The notes beneath the pieces are model-generated. The model saw only the letters and a program-made list of their open reading frames with translations. It searched no databases and was not told the DNA's origin. A stretch of 64,000 nucleotides of DNA from Turritopsis dohrnii (Eukaryota > Cnidaria > Hydrozoa > Anthoathecata > Oceaniidae): assembly GCA_027922465.2 (NCBI GenBank), contig BQMF02000226.1:124001-188000 (forward strand), in the 5' to 3' direction. This document shows positions 24,480 to 35,135 of this stretch, in pieces; the first letter of the stretch is position 1; each line of letters opens with the position of its first letter. The translations under genes were made by a program, and so were the position numbers.

Positions 24480-25844
24480 TATTAAAATGAATGTGACAAT
24501 GAGTTCAGCAAACTTATAAACAATTAAAATACACAAGTGAATGTGAGGAGCGTGTAGTAATAAAAATTCATGTGTTAAGTAATTCGAAATCGATTTCGTG
24601 CAATGGTCAAAATTTATTTTCGCGCACATAATTTTTTCAGACATTTACTGAATTACTGGCCCATATAAGATTATGACAAGAAAATAAGTCCTTCGCGCGC
24701 AGTTTCTGGGCGATCATGTGTATTTCAACCTTTAAAATGAATTCAAGAGCTGAGGGTTCCCTATGGTGATGTCAGTAGAAATAGAACAATTCAGAAATCT
24801 GGGAACGAATAGCTGTTTAATTCTTAACAAAGCGTTCAAGCAATGTAAAAATTGCTGACACTTTTCTCGACCTTAAATGTTTCTAGGATTCTGATAGGTA
24901 GAACATGAGAAGGAATTACAAATTTTCTCTGACAATTACACAGAGCTTGAAAACAGACCAAGTGGCCTTGAAAACCTTGAAAATCAAGTATTTTTTTAAT
25001 GGGAAACCTTGAAATGAGTGTTTGTTACAGATATAACTTTTTCAGCAATGTTTTTAATTGTGCAACCATCAGTACCAACTTTAAGTCCATTGAAACTAAT
25101 CTTTATACCATTGATCATGTTACAATTTAGGGATCCAAAAATATACGGACGCCGCCGTTCCGTATATCGAAAAGGCAAGAAACCGTGGGAACGAGGTTGT
25201 GAATTTTCCCAATTTACAGGATATGTATTATGATAAGAAAATTTATTTAGAAAACCTTGAATATAGGCAAAAATTTCATCAAAATACCTTGAAAAACAGC
25301 TAAATATTGAGAGAAAAAACCTTGAAATTGGGAAAAAAATTTAGGCAGACGCCCTGTTACACAGGTCTACAACATTAAAAATGGTCCTACTTTTGATGTT
25401 GTATATTTCCTTCTGGCTTTACTGAAAGAAAAGAATTCAAAACAGCGGCAATTGATAAAGACGCCATGTGAAAATAGTTATTGCTGAAAGATGGACGACT
25501 AACAAGGGAAAATACGATACATAACAACGAAACCCAAACTATTTGAATCTCGTAACTGAATCAACTCCTTTTTTGTTATTTTCGCGATTTTATTATTCAA
25601 GTAAAGAAAATTATATGTTCCTTTCCAGGTGATTGAGATGATCCTAGTAACTATGCTAACATTTCACGAAATTTCGAACCAAAAAATCAAGGGTAAAAAA
25701 ACAGCCTTAGAAATATTAATCTTCGTTTCATCGAATTACAACCGATCTAAGTTTATATACAAAAAAATCATATTTATATAAAAAATACTTTATCGATAAG
25801 AAATGCGTCTTAAAAAAAATTGTTAAAGCTGAGCAACTACGACA
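24480..25844. repeat. non-coding; interspersed ccttgaaa repeats and MITE half-copy
   Basis: Between about 24960 and 25335 the phrase aaaccttgaaa or accttgaa recurs at least six times at irregular spacing. The array is interrupted at 25161-25199 by the right arm of the palindromic MITE (ggcaagaaaccgtgggaacg); its left arm is replaced by unrelated sequence. No gene was recognised. Confidence 0.5.
25161..25199. mobile_element. palindromic MITE, half copy 3
   Basis: Right arm only: tatcgaaaaggcaagaaacc followed by gtgggaacgaggttg, matching the right arms of the copies at 4181 and 23581. The expected left arm is missing. Confidence 0.7.
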
Positions 25845-28365
25845 TTATAGATCTAAAGCAGCATCGGTACCGGCAATTTGCTCCTGTTGCGAAATATAAG
25901 CCGTGATGTCATCATGCGTGACGTGTTCAATTTTACTGCTGGTAAACAAATCATCGTCATCATCTTCGACGAATAACGACGCCGGCGTTTTTTGGAAGAT
26001 GTCGGAGATTTCTGATTCATTTCGATCTCTCCTGAAACAAAGAAATATCTTACAGAGACAAGTACGTCGAATATAGAATAGATCAGCTGATGAAACATTA
26101 TGTGGGAACAAAAGCGTACATCCATCGTCTTCGTTTTCAACCTGGCGGTAAATATTTGGCGACATTCTTTTTGCATGTCTTCGATTGATTAGTTTTAGTA
26201 ATAAGGATAGAAACGAAGGATGCAATGTGACGCGATTCACGAAAACCTAATCTTACTTGATAGAATGTGTTCGGCCTTGTTTAAACATGTCCGACGACTT
26301 TCCGTCATCTTCGTCTAAAAGCTCGTTAAGCTCGTTGGTTTTCGTTCGTTGCTTGACAGATGTCTTGGCTTTCGACACTTTGATTGACGACAGTTTCTCG
26401 GATGTTTTGCTTAGTAACAGCAACTCATCTATTTCATCAGAAGAACTAAAAAGAATTTAGAACAGATTGAATTATGAAAATAGTTGCTCCCTCTTCAGAA
26501 TTACGTTTCATTATGCACATGCAAAGTTGAGGGAAGATATTGCAGAGCGTCGACGCATTATTAAAAAATATTCAATATTCGCCAACTTTTGTTTCATGTG
26601 CGAATCACATGTTTGTGTTTTGTTTTGACGAGAATACATTTCGGATACGTAGAGGGACATTCTGGCATATAAAAAACCATTTACTCCAATAACTCGGCCT
26701 CATCAACGTCACCAAGATCGTAATGTTTTTCAAAATCACTCTTTCGAGCATTGGCAGATGGCGCGAACAAATCTCCGTCCTGATCGTCTTTCACATCATC
26801 TTCGTTGAACAACCCAGATCCCGTCAACGTCAGTTTCTCATTGAAGCCGTAAGTGACGGCGACGTCGTCCATATCATCATCTTTAGGCTTCTCCTTAGGA
26901 TTAAACAAATCCACGTCTTCAAAGTGGTTGTTTTCTGACGTCTTGCTGGGTTCGTCATTCGTGGAATCTTTAACATTTGTCGTCTATGAAAATAAGATTC
27001 ATCTGTCTTGCCAAATAGACAAACAAATACACAACTCAATCACATATTCTGATCAACTCCAGAATTTTCTGACTTAAAGTCATAGCACGAACCTAACGAT
27101 ACCACCGTATTTTGAAAACACCATAGAAACTCTCACTAACCATCTGAATAAAAACTGCAAATTCAGGAAAGATCACGAAGTTTTCAAATTATAAAAACAA
27201 CTGAGAAACACCTGTACTTGATGCATTTGTTATAATTTTGGTATTCTATGATACGTTCTGGTTCTACTGATACAAAAGATTTATGTTAAATGCCTTTCTT
27301 GCTATCAAAATTAGGTATACCAAAAAAACATTCAGCTGGATTGAATCAAAGCAAAAAAAATAAAATGAAACAAACTTAGTCTTTTCTGAGTTAAAAATTT
27401 CCATCTTTGATGCGATTTCGGGAAAAAAAGATCATTTCACCAACTTTGCATTTCTCTTACCCACCAATCAATTTAAGTAAATCAATTGGTGTAAAAGGTC
27501 AAATTTGGTATTGAGTAAAAATTCATAACAATATATATCAAACAACTTAGTATTGCAATCCAACAACATGGTTAGTTATTCTTAATTCGGATCTTAAGAT
27601 ATGATTGATGTTTTTTTTTTTTTCTCATACTTTTTATTCCAGGGATCTAGCCAGAACATTCAGACAACCTAGAACTCATCTCTCTACATATTATGATGTA
27701 ATTTAAATTGAAGTTGAGATAGTGCTCCATACAGAAATGTGGAACAGAGTAAGAGACGTACTTGATGATCACACGTAGCGTGAAACTGACAGTCATGTAC
27801 TTTCTAATAAATATTAAATATTTCACTCTCTCTATCTATCATATATTACTGATCAAAAACAGACGTACCGTATTTTCATCATGTTCAAGACTGTCACTAG
27901 AGGTTGACTTCAGAGGGATACCTTTTAAAAAGGATATGAGCATTGGACTAGAGCTTAATTTTTGTGTTTTCGCAACCAGTTTTAAAACACTGTCCATGCA
28001 TTGCAGCTTCTCAGTTGTATTTGCTGAGAAATAGCCGGGTAATGGAGGAAAGTTCACACTTGGAAATCTCTTGTATAATTTCTTGTAAAAATCTTCAAAC
28101 TCTTCAAAGGACTTGGAAACCTAAACAAATGTTGTTATGATGACAAGCATGATCAAAAATGGAATAAGTATAAAGTACATATATAGATCCACAACTACCC
28201 ACCATGAATTGGACAGTATCAGATTCCCTTTGGTCCCTATGCTTGTAGTAAAATAAATTAGTTATTACAATAACATGGTAAAGAAATGTGTTTTTGATTC
28301 GATGTGGTATTTCTTGGTAATCGGAAACATAAAGATCAATTCCAGTAACCTTGTTCTTCAATTCC
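25845..28365 (-). CDS. PX-domain protein, HCLS1-binding protein 3-like (3' five exons)
   Basis: Minus-strand exons 28203-28365, 27869-28120, 26685-26983, 26257-26445 and 25845-26031, all GT-AG with phases that close (988 coding nt plus stop). The first two carry most of a PX domain: KNKVTGIDLYVSDYQEIP, SDTVQFM, SFEEFEDFYKKLYKRF and the phosphoinositide-loop NFPPLPGYF. The rest is acidic and low in complexity (FNEDDVKDDQDGDLF, SSDEIDELLLLSKTSEKLSS) and ends DDITAYISQQEQIAGTDAAL. That is the same plan as HS1BP3, a PX protein linked to membrane lipid and autophagy control. The 5' exon(s) are missing: the first listed exon begins at codon phase 1, and a transposable element starts 400 bp upstream, so the start probably lies beyond it. 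PX domain is well supported; the HS1BP3 assignment is moderate. Confidence 0.75.
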
Positions 28366-28679
28366 CTGAAAAGATACAACAACTAGAAACAATACAGTTT
28401 ATTGTTATTAAGAAACCATAATACACAGTCAGGCAACAGCTATCGGTTCATACAAAGTTGGCATCCATTTGGTTTAAACATGCAATTGGTTACGCCAGTG
28501 TTGTTATTTTTAACAATTGACATTTTGTAACATACTTGTTACAGTATATTGACCATTTCCTAGTTATGATATCATTTTCAAAATTGTTTGTTTTTGGCAA
28601 ATTATCTTTAATTGACAAGGGTTTTTGGCTTTTTTTATCCTACTAGATTCTTGGAACAAATATGTAAACTATGAATAAA

Positions 28680-28766
28680 CTGATGTGGAGGCCCACATCA
28701 GTGAATAACACTGCCAGTTCCCCCCGGCCTCGTTAAAATAAATTAAAAAAAAAAAAAAAAAAAAAA
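28680..28766 (+). repeat. retroelement-like 3' tail with poly(A)
   Basis: The segment gttccccccggcctcgttaa precedes aataaattaaaa and a run of about 22 A, as at the 3' end of LINE- or SINE-derived copies. No body could be recognised upstream. It abuts the inverted-repeat element that follows. Confidence 0.4.
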
Positions 28767-29125
28767 CTAATTATAGTCAAATCGGGTAATCATTACGCAC
28801 TTTTACAAAATTTGTAAATAAATCGATTTTTCAGCGAATTATGTCTGCCCTTATAGGTTTAAAAGACGTGTAATAAAAAGCAGAACATAGAAAAATCGGA
28901 AAAGTCGTGTTTTCTTTAATGTTTATCTTCGTAGAGCAAGATTTTAGTGCGTAATGATTGGAAATAAAAAACAGTAATTCTTACGCATATTTTTACATTC
29001 TTTACGCACCTGCGTAATAATTTTGAAAGTATGCGTAATAAATAAAACCACATTTTACGCATGAAATTTTTAATTAATACGCACTGTATAACGTAGTGTT
29101 CATATGACTAACTCATCATTCCTTT

Positions 29126-29162
29126 ATCCGAAAAAGGTAAAGAAGACCTGGAAACAAGGTTG
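29126..29162. mobile_element. palindromic MITE, decayed arm 4
   Basis: ccgaaaaaggtaaagaagac followed by ctggaaacaaggttg matches the right arm of the palindromic MITE at most positions. It is more diverged than the other copies and lies inside the 28774-30915 element. Confidence 0.4.
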
Positions 29163-29269
29163 ATGTGTCCAAGGTATGGAAAATGAATAGTAAAAATAGT
29201 GTTTTGTAATCAAACATTTATTATATTTGCAATGTTTTACAAATAAACATGTTGTAATGGTTTTCTCTT

Positions 29270-30098
29270 TCAATTTTTTTTAGCTTTCTCGAAAATTTCC
29301 CGCACCAAATGGTATTCTGGGAACTCCCACTTCCCTTTTCCCAAAAAGTTTGCTTTCAGAGGGCCGCAGATTATGTCTTTCACTGGGAAATTGTAGACAT
29401 CTTTGGCTCCGTCGTGCTCCACAAAAATGCAATCGGTAGTCCCAAACTTTTCTTTCAAGCAATCCATTTCTATGGCTTCTGCGTAGCCTCCTTCTTCAAC
29501 TGCGTCACTCAAAAATCGACGCCGAGCTCTTCCTATGAATAGGGAAGTTGATTTTTTCCCGATGAAGATGCAGGCAAACCACTGCCCAACAACATCTTTT
29601 TCCGTTTTAGGAGGGTTAATAAGTCTCGACGTCGTGTCAGTGGATAACTTTTCATCCTCCTTCTCACCAGCAGCCTCTGTTGCCTCGCCTTCTCCTTCTC
29701 CTTCTTTATCATCACACAAATCGCTCTCGCTATTGTTTGATACTTGGTCATCTTCATCGTCTAGTAAATCCAAAATAGCTTGGCTTCTTTTTGTCTTTTT
29801 TCGTCTTTTTGGTCTTTTTGATTTTTCCTCCTTTTCTTCTTCCTTTCTCAGCAGCTCGTTTAAAAAATCCCCATCCGAAATAACCTGCAATAAAAATTTT
29901 GAGGTTTATAGGTTAAACTGATTCTACATACGAAGCCCTAGATACAACATGTGATGGCACGCGAGTATCATATGTCATCAAAATCTTTACCTTTCCACGT
30001 AAATCGATTTTTTTTCTCGATCGTTTCTCTTTGTCAACTGGACCTTTAATTTTATCCAGGAACAGTTCTTCGAAGCTTTTATTGACTGGTGTTGATTG
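29270..30098 (-). CDS. two-exon element protein with acidic linker, C-terminal part
   Basis: Exons 29991-30098 and 29270-29884 join in frame (36 + 204 codons). The first reads STPVNKSFEELFLDKIKG then KKIDLRGK; the second continues VISDGDFLNELLRKEE, a Lys-rich and an Asp/Glu-rich linker, then a compact domain (GQWFACIFIGKKSTSLFIGR, CIFVEHDGAKDVYNFPVKD, KWEFPEYHLVREIFEKAKKN). The SFEELFL-basic-(P/R)GK-V-I-S order resembles the region just after the DDE core in Tigger/jerky-like transposases, and small beta-rich end domains occur in such element proteins. I infer that it is the C-terminal portion of the element's own protein. The catalytic core was not found upstream. Confidence 0.5.
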
Positions 30099-30250
30099 CT
30101 AATGGGCACCAGCTTCCATCCATTGGGCACCCATTGGAATCCAGCTAGTGCGTCATATGGATACGGTCCGATGTAGTCAATAAGATCTTTGCTGCTGTCA
30201 TCAGGAAAGGCAGCGCCAGGTAGAGTGTTTGATCGCTGCTGGATTGAGAA

Positions 30251-30735
30251 CTACGGATCAATTGTTTCTGTTGGTGTTGTTGCTTGAGATGCTGTTGTCA
30301 CTGGCAGTGTTGCGGGTGACAACAGCGCAGGTGTTTCAGGTGTATCCGCGTCTGAAAGGTTTTCCCAATCCAGCTCCTTTCCCATGATTATGGCGTAACA
30401 ATTTGAAAGGAATATTGTACATTTCAAATTGCCAATTAAACCCCCAGTAATAAGCTTTACAGATGAAAATATTTGCGTTATATGCAGTTTGGATCGTATG
30501 CGTAATGTTTATAACGCTTGCGCATATTTTTTTTGTAATCATTACGCACCATTTTTTTAACCGCTATGTCTTTTTTACTGAGAGATTTCAAGCCTCATAG
30601 GTCAGCGGTATTCTCTGATAAGCACGTATTTCGTGATATCTTTAACACAAACTCACCCCGTCGTAAGATGAACACAAAAGCAAGTAGCGCGATTGCAACA
30701 TAAATCATCGCACTGGCGGTATGTTTCGCAATAAC
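30251..30735 (-). CDS. spliced membrane-segment protein fragment inside the element
   Basis: Exon 30657-30735 (acceptor TTTCAG, donor GTGAGT) encodes a basic flank and a TM helix (HTASAMIYVAIALLAFVFIL then RR). Its codon phase joins exactly to exon 30251-30351 (acceptor TTTCAG), which is Thr/Pro/Ala-rich (DADTPETPALLSPATLPVTT) and ends at TAG 30251-30253. Below that stop a further open stretch (DLIDYIGPYPYDALAGFQ, WVPNGWKLVP) leads towards the acceptor at 30098. No 5' exon was found. This is not transposase-like and may be captured host sequence. Family unknown. Confidence 0.4.
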
Positions 30736-31029
30736 CTGAAATTTTTGTCTTATTATTAGCGCTACCTGCTTGACTCTTATCTGTAATTATGTAATAACTA
30801 TTAAGCTGCAAGTCAGCCATAAGTTCCTGTTTGTTTCGCTATTTTTATAAGGTTTTAATGGAGAAAAAAAAATGCGTAAAAATTGCATGTGCGTAATGAT
30901 TAGCCGATTTGACTATAGTTGAAGTATTTCCTTTAATTGATATTGCTCCAAATTAGCTTAGACAGTATTTAAACAGGCATCTAAACTGTATGTATGAACT
31001 TGTCTCACATCCTAAATGCTTATTTATTT

Positions 31030-31408
31030 AGGGAAAACGTGAATTAATTTTCGAATCAGATAGCAGCATTTGGCCGTTTAGGGGGAGGGGGTACATATCC
31101 AATGCCGCTAAAAAGATTTGAAAATCTCCGTATTGAGATTTGTAATTGGTATAATCAGAAACCTTTTATTTTTTTTCGTTTTAGCTCCAAAATCGTAACA
31201 AACAGGCAAACAAGTCACAGCCGACAATGCAAGTTCCTGTAGCATGAGGCGAAGAAAATTATACGAGACCGACAATACCGCAAAATCGAAATCTAAAATG
31301 GTCGAAATTTAAAGGCATATGCGGCTATGAGGGTGGAGGGAGAGGAGGGGCTGAACCTTAACGGCCAAATGCTGCTATCTGATTCGAAAATCGATTGTCG
31401 ATGTCCCC
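31030..31408. mobile_element. MITE with about 48 bp inverted termini, TA-flanked
   Basis: The arm cgaatcagatagcagcattt-ggccgtt near the left end is repeated inverted near the right end, where it reads ctgctatctgattcgaaaat. Outermost bases are ggga at the left and tcccc at the right, next to TA. The body is G-rich on one strand and non-coding. The arms are nearly identical to each other, so the copy is young. Confidence 0.8.
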
Positions 31409-31993
31409 TAATAAAACACAATGATTTCTTTCGCTGGTAGATATTTTTTATCTGCTTTTTTTAAAACCAAACTGAAATAAGAGGAATACCAAGAAAGTTT
31501 GCAAAAAACCTTTGCATGCACAGAAGTATCAACAACATACATATACCTCTTTAAAAAGTGATCGACTCAATGACCAAAATTACTACATTTCGTGATATAG
31601 TTGTTGTTCTCTCTGTGTTAATATTTATATAGTGTTAGCTTGACCGCACCACATCCCCTCGTGCACAGTACAGTGTAACCAAATATTGCACAAAAGTAAA
31701 TTTTACCTAGTTGTAACAATCGCCTTGACTGACATGGTGAAAAACCTGCTACAGCTTGCAGCACAGCACAGCTACACCATTTTTAAAATTCACACTACTG
31801 AAATTCCGTTTCACACTTCGTCAATATCGGATTACATATAATCACGACGTACGTAGACACGGTGTCGTCCCACACAATGTTGTGATACGTGCAATGTTCT
31901 CTAAATCAGAAAACTATAGCCTCGCTTAACATTGCGCGTTTCTGTCCAACTTTGCACTCCCGGTTTCGCACAGAGTAATCGAGGCGAAGCGAG
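31409..31993. other. non-coding upstream of interrupted exon
   Basis: No gene was seen. The phrase attgcgcgtttctgtccaac (about 31932-31952) resembles cgcgcatttctgcccaacat (about 35246-35266) on the far side of the Kolobok-like insertion, in the same orientation. They may be subterminal direct repeats of an older element that holds both the interrupted exon and the insertion. Confidence 0.35.
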
Positions 31994-32238
31994 ATGGGAA
32001 ATCTTGTGTTCTATGTGCTCTTCGATCTATATGATGCTAACACGTGTTTCACGATTATGGGTTCGTATCCAGATAGCGCAAAATCTCAATTTAGTGTATG
32101 GGTAAATAATGAACTTAAAAAGAAGAATACGACGATCATATCTACTGACATATATAACGAGATAGTATCATATCTCAAAACCAAAAGCAGTGGCGGAAAT
32201 TTGAAGAGTTTCCCAAGGAGAATCGAAAAAAGGGTTAA

Positions 32239-35052
32239 GGTGGAAGACCCCTAAATAATCTTTTTTTTTGTAAAAGGTTTTTTTATGAAATAATTTCATA
32301 CAGTCAAAAAGTACAAGTCCTAACTAAGAAATTAAAATAAAAAAAATAAAAAAATGTTTCCATGGCAACCGACAAACATGGCGGATATGTAAAATAAAGA
32401 ATTTCCACTGGCCAAGATTAAGAAGTGACCGCTTTGAATTTCAAAGTGAAAATTTGCACACAAGTTCTTCTTAAGTTAATCTATGATATGAGCGAAATAG
32501 AATTTTTATAATGATACTTAATTTTTGACACTGACCTCTCAGACTCAACGCTTAAAAAAAGCGCAGTTTTTGAAAATTTAAGGAGCTGTTTTAAAAAAAC
32601 TTGAACTTTATTTGGAATTTTACCTCGCTCATATCATAGTACTTTTTATAACAAACATTCACTGAAAATTTCAGACAATTTGGTTAAGCGGTTCTTGAGA
32701 TATTCCGGCCGGGGGCCCAAAATTTTATATTTGGAGAAAAACGCGGTTAAAGTTTAAGATATGGTAAAAAGTAATATACATCTAAATATTAAGCCCTAGA
32801 ATATACTCAAAAAAATTCAAAGAGATAAAAAAGTTGCAATTGGATAAGAGCAAGTATTTTTTTCAATGAAAAGCACCAGCTTTGTACACAGTACCTTCAG
32901 TTTCCTTGTGTTTGTCATCCGTTGACTTTTTCTTGCCCCGAATAATTTTTCGGTTTTTTTTGCTGGTAAGTTTGTTTTTATAAGTAGAGTGAAACAATCT
33001 TCTGTTATTTGCAGTTTTACAACCTTTGAGCATATTTCTACCTGGGATCATGTTCATTTTTTCGTAAACAAGAACACTAGCTTTGCGACCAATACTGAAA
33101 TTGGCAACCGCATCATAAACACCAAACTTTAGTTGAGTGAGGGAAACAAATTTTGTTTTTGGTAATCTCTCCCAAATCGTTCCATTAAATGCCTCATTCT
33201 GGTTTTGGGTCTTCCCATGTAAGCATTCCTTCAGTAGTTTTTCTGAACTTAGCTCCTCAAATATTGGTTTAACATATTTGATCACAGATAATGGTAAACC
33301 AGGACCGTGCTTATGTGTTGATGTTCCTGCTGCTTGGTCGTGTTGAAATTTACACCAGCTACCCTTGCCTGGTGGACAGTGAGCCCAATGATAGTTATTT
33401 GACTCTGATGATGCCACATGAAACAAGCTGGCACGGACTGCTTTTTGCATTGCTGGTAAATCATTGGAATTACTACGGATTGCGATTCCATAGTAATTTT
33501 GAAGCCTGTCAATTGACCGCTTTGTCAATTTACCTTTACCGCCAAGACCTTTCACCGTTTTTTTTAGATTGAGACACCTATTTCCAACTCTCTTTTGGAC
33601 ATGTCCAATACATTGCCTTTTTCGTACTTTTAGTCCTGGGTAGGTATTTTCCACAGCATCATGACTTTTACTATCACCATCTCCATATAATTCTGTGTAG
33701 CGAACATTATATTTTTGGATTGACCGACTGAAAATTCGCTTTGCGCCCTCTGTTTTCATGCCACCAGCAGATCCTTTGTAATTAAAATTGCACTTATGGT
33801 TTTCTTTCCAGCTAGCATATTTATCAGGTTCATTTATTCTTGCATCTTCCATGTTATTGCATCCTTTGCAAAATCTGCTCATGGGTTCAATGTCAACTAC
33901 TTTGCCATTATCCATCGCGATTGCGGTAATGCACCCATTTAAAGAAGAATAACCTCTGCGTTGCCAGGACCCATCTTGTGAAATTGCCATATCCATTGTT
34001 TGATTGTCTGATAGGGAACTCTTGGTGCGAAGGTCATCAATGGCATCAGACATGGTTTCATTAGCAACAGTTTCAGTTGCTTCAAGCAGTTTTTTCACTA
34101 TCTTGTTGTAGTTGTTTTTGGTCATGGGCTTTGGCATATCCATCAAAGTGGAAAACTTCTCAATACCAGCATGACCTTGTCCACAAGCCCTCATACTGTA
34201 CACCATTCTTGCATTTACATCAAAAGACTTTGGACCTTTGATAGCTGAGTGTGAAATACCTTGGGATGTGTAAAAATTGTTTTCATAACAACACAAAGAA
34301 CATTTTACAGCCAGGAATGAAGCAAGACCTTTCTTTTTTTCGAAGAGTTCATGAAGAGATAGTTCAGAACATTCTGGACATCTCATAGCTTCAAAAATAG
34401 TGTTCAGTATCATGACATCTATGATTCTGTAACCATTAATGGAATCAGAAGACTTAGGTGTTGATGAAAAGATTTCTTTCACTTTTAGGTGAGAAATGGT
34501 TTTTGTTGGTGTAGTTGCAGTTGTCAGCGGCATAGGAGTTGAAATGTCATTATTTACAGTGTCCATGGTGGTATTACTATTTACATCAATATTTACATCA
34601 TTATTAACAGCACCATTTGAATTTATATTTATATTTGTATTTACATCATCTAACTTCTTTTTAGCAAATCCTCTTCTCTTTTTGTAAGTTCTAGTTCTCT
34701 GTTTCACTCTGCATGCTTTCCCCATTTTTGATAAGCAGTATTGCTTGTTCTTTGGAAATATAGCCTTTAGAAACGGCAAAGCAAAGAAGGCAGAATCACT
34801 GAGGTTGTTTGCACCCTTAAATTTCAAGGTTTTTGCCCAAATTTAAAGGTCAAAAACAATAACATTAGGTTGCTATGGCCGTTGCTAGGGATGTTAATAT
34901 CTACCAAGGACAAATAAATGTCAAAATAAGCAATATTCTGATGTCATTTAGCTAATTTCATGTCGAAATTCGTGTTCTACGGACAATTTTACGCCATAAT
35001 CATCACTTTTTGAATTTTTGAAAATTTCAAAATTTTTTAGGGGTCTTCCACC
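32239..35052 (-). mobile_element. complete TTAA-targeting DNA transposon (Kolobok-like)
   Basis: 2814 bp, flanked by identical TTAA (32235-32238 and 35053-35056). Perfect inverted termini: ggtggaagacccctaaa at the left and its complement at the right. It carries one long uninterrupted minus-strand ORF. TTAA duplication, short GG-starting ends and the transposase type fit the Kolobok group. Intact ends, target duplication and ORF together suggest a recent and possibly still mobile copy. Confidence 0.85.
32863..34827 (-). CDS. transposase of the TTAA element (Mutator-like domain type)
   Basis: 654 codons without a break. Met35 (MGKACRVKQRTRTYKKRRGF, at 34725) is a plausible alternative start because it opens a Lys/Arg-rich DNA-binding or nuclear-localising stretch. 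Then comes an Asn/Asp/Thr spacer and zinc-binding pairs (MRCPECSEL, VKCSLCCYE). The core holds MDMAISQDGSWQRRGYSSLN, a third Cys pair (RFCKGCN), ELYGDGDSKSHDAVENTYPG, a basic GHVQKRVGNRC and a C-terminal His/Cys region (HWAHCPPGKGSWCKFQHD). Acidic residues in the SQDGSW and YGDGDSK blocks are candidate catalytic Asp. This arrangement is shared by animal proteins annotated as Mutator-like transposase domain and by Kolobok transposases. The C-terminus is basic (KKNRKIIRGKKK). Confidence 0.8.
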   Translation of the reverse strand: MKFKGANNLSDSAFFALPFLKAIFPKNKQYCLSKMGKACRVKQRTRTYKKRRGFAKKKLDDVNTNININSNGAVNNDVNIDVNSNTTMDTVNNDISTPMPLTTATTPTKTISHLKVKEIFSSTPKSSDSINGYRIIDVMILNTIFEAMRCPECSELSLHELFEKKKGLASFLAVKCSLCCYENNFYTSQGISHSAIKGPKSFDVNARMVYSMRACGQGHAGIEKFSTLMDMPKPMTKNNYNKIVKKLLEATETVANETMSDAIDDLRTKSSLSDNQTMDMAISQDGSWQRRGYSSLNGCITAIAMDNGKVVDIEPMSRFCKGCNNMEDARINEPDKYASWKENHKCNFNYKGSAGGMKTEGAKRIFSRSIQKYNVRYTELYGDGDSKSHDAVENTYPGLKVRKRQCIGHVQKRVGNRCLNLKKTVKGLGGKGKLTKRSIDRLQNYYGIAIRSNSNDLPAMQKAVRASLFHVASSESNNYHWAHCPPGKGSWCKFQHDQAAGTSTHKHGPGLPLSVIKYVKPIFEELSSEKLLKECLHGKTQNQNEAFNGTIWERLPKTKFVSLTQLKFGVYDAVANFSIGRKASVLVYEKMNMIPGRNMLKGCKTANNRRLFHSTYKNKLTSKKNRKIIRGKKKSTDDKHKETEGTVYKAGAFH

Positions 35053-35135
35053 TTAAACACGATAATTACCAATTGGTGAATTACCCGACACTTGGGATGC
35101 AAGACGTTTTGTGTTCAGCAAACCAAAATAAAGAA

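Larger units (their letters stand above)
28774..30915. mobile_element. inverted-repeat DNA element carrying spliced coding pieces
   Basis: The 29-bp termini are inverted: atagtcaaatcgggtaatca at the left, tgattagccgatttgactat at the right, differing at one of the first 20 bases. They are flanked by TA. The inner flanks hold ten or more copies of ttacgca/tgcgtaa (about 28790-29085 and 30495-30900), like transposase-binding arrays. Inside, on the minus strand, are two sets of spliced coding pieces (separate entries). No DDE catalytic core was recognised, so the copy looks non-autonomous or decayed. It lies upstream of the HS1BP3-like gene, probably in one of its 5' introns. Confidence 0.75.
31994..35135 (+). 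pseudogene. open exon split by a TTAA transposon, unrecognised protein
   Basis: The left part (31994-32238) encodes SQFSVWVNNELKKKNTTIIS, then a short helix-rich domain and a basic stretch (FPRRIEKRVK). Removing the transposon at 32239-35052 and one TTAA copy restores a frame that continues 26 codons (HDNYQLVNYPTLGMQDVLCS...) to a good donor at 35136 (GAA|GTAAGT). So the pre-insertion exon was intact, and the insertion is the only visible lesion. The basic RR-x-(K/R)-R segment followed by a Y-x-L-V strand weakly recalls the linker before an integrase core in some transposon-derived genes; this is a guess. With the insertion the frame ends 15 bases into the element. Confidence 0.5.

Noticed and set aside
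25845..26031. Assignment of the acidic 3' exons to a WASH-complex FAM21-type protein
   Set aside because: The acidic LF-rich stretches suggested it, but the same transcript model begins with a PX domain, which FAM21 lacks.
26681..26914. Stop at 26681 as the end of the PX-domain gene
   Set aside because: The TAA is part of a donor (GA|GTAAAT). The next exon continues in phase with SSDEIDELLLL.
28741..28766. Poly(A) end of a processed host-gene copy
   Set aside because: No coding sequence of any kind precedes the A run; the upstream phrase looks like a retroelement tail.
29535..29921. 128-codon plus-strand ORF rich in Ser and Phe
   Set aside because: Antisense of the acidic and basic linker of the element protein at 29270-29884.
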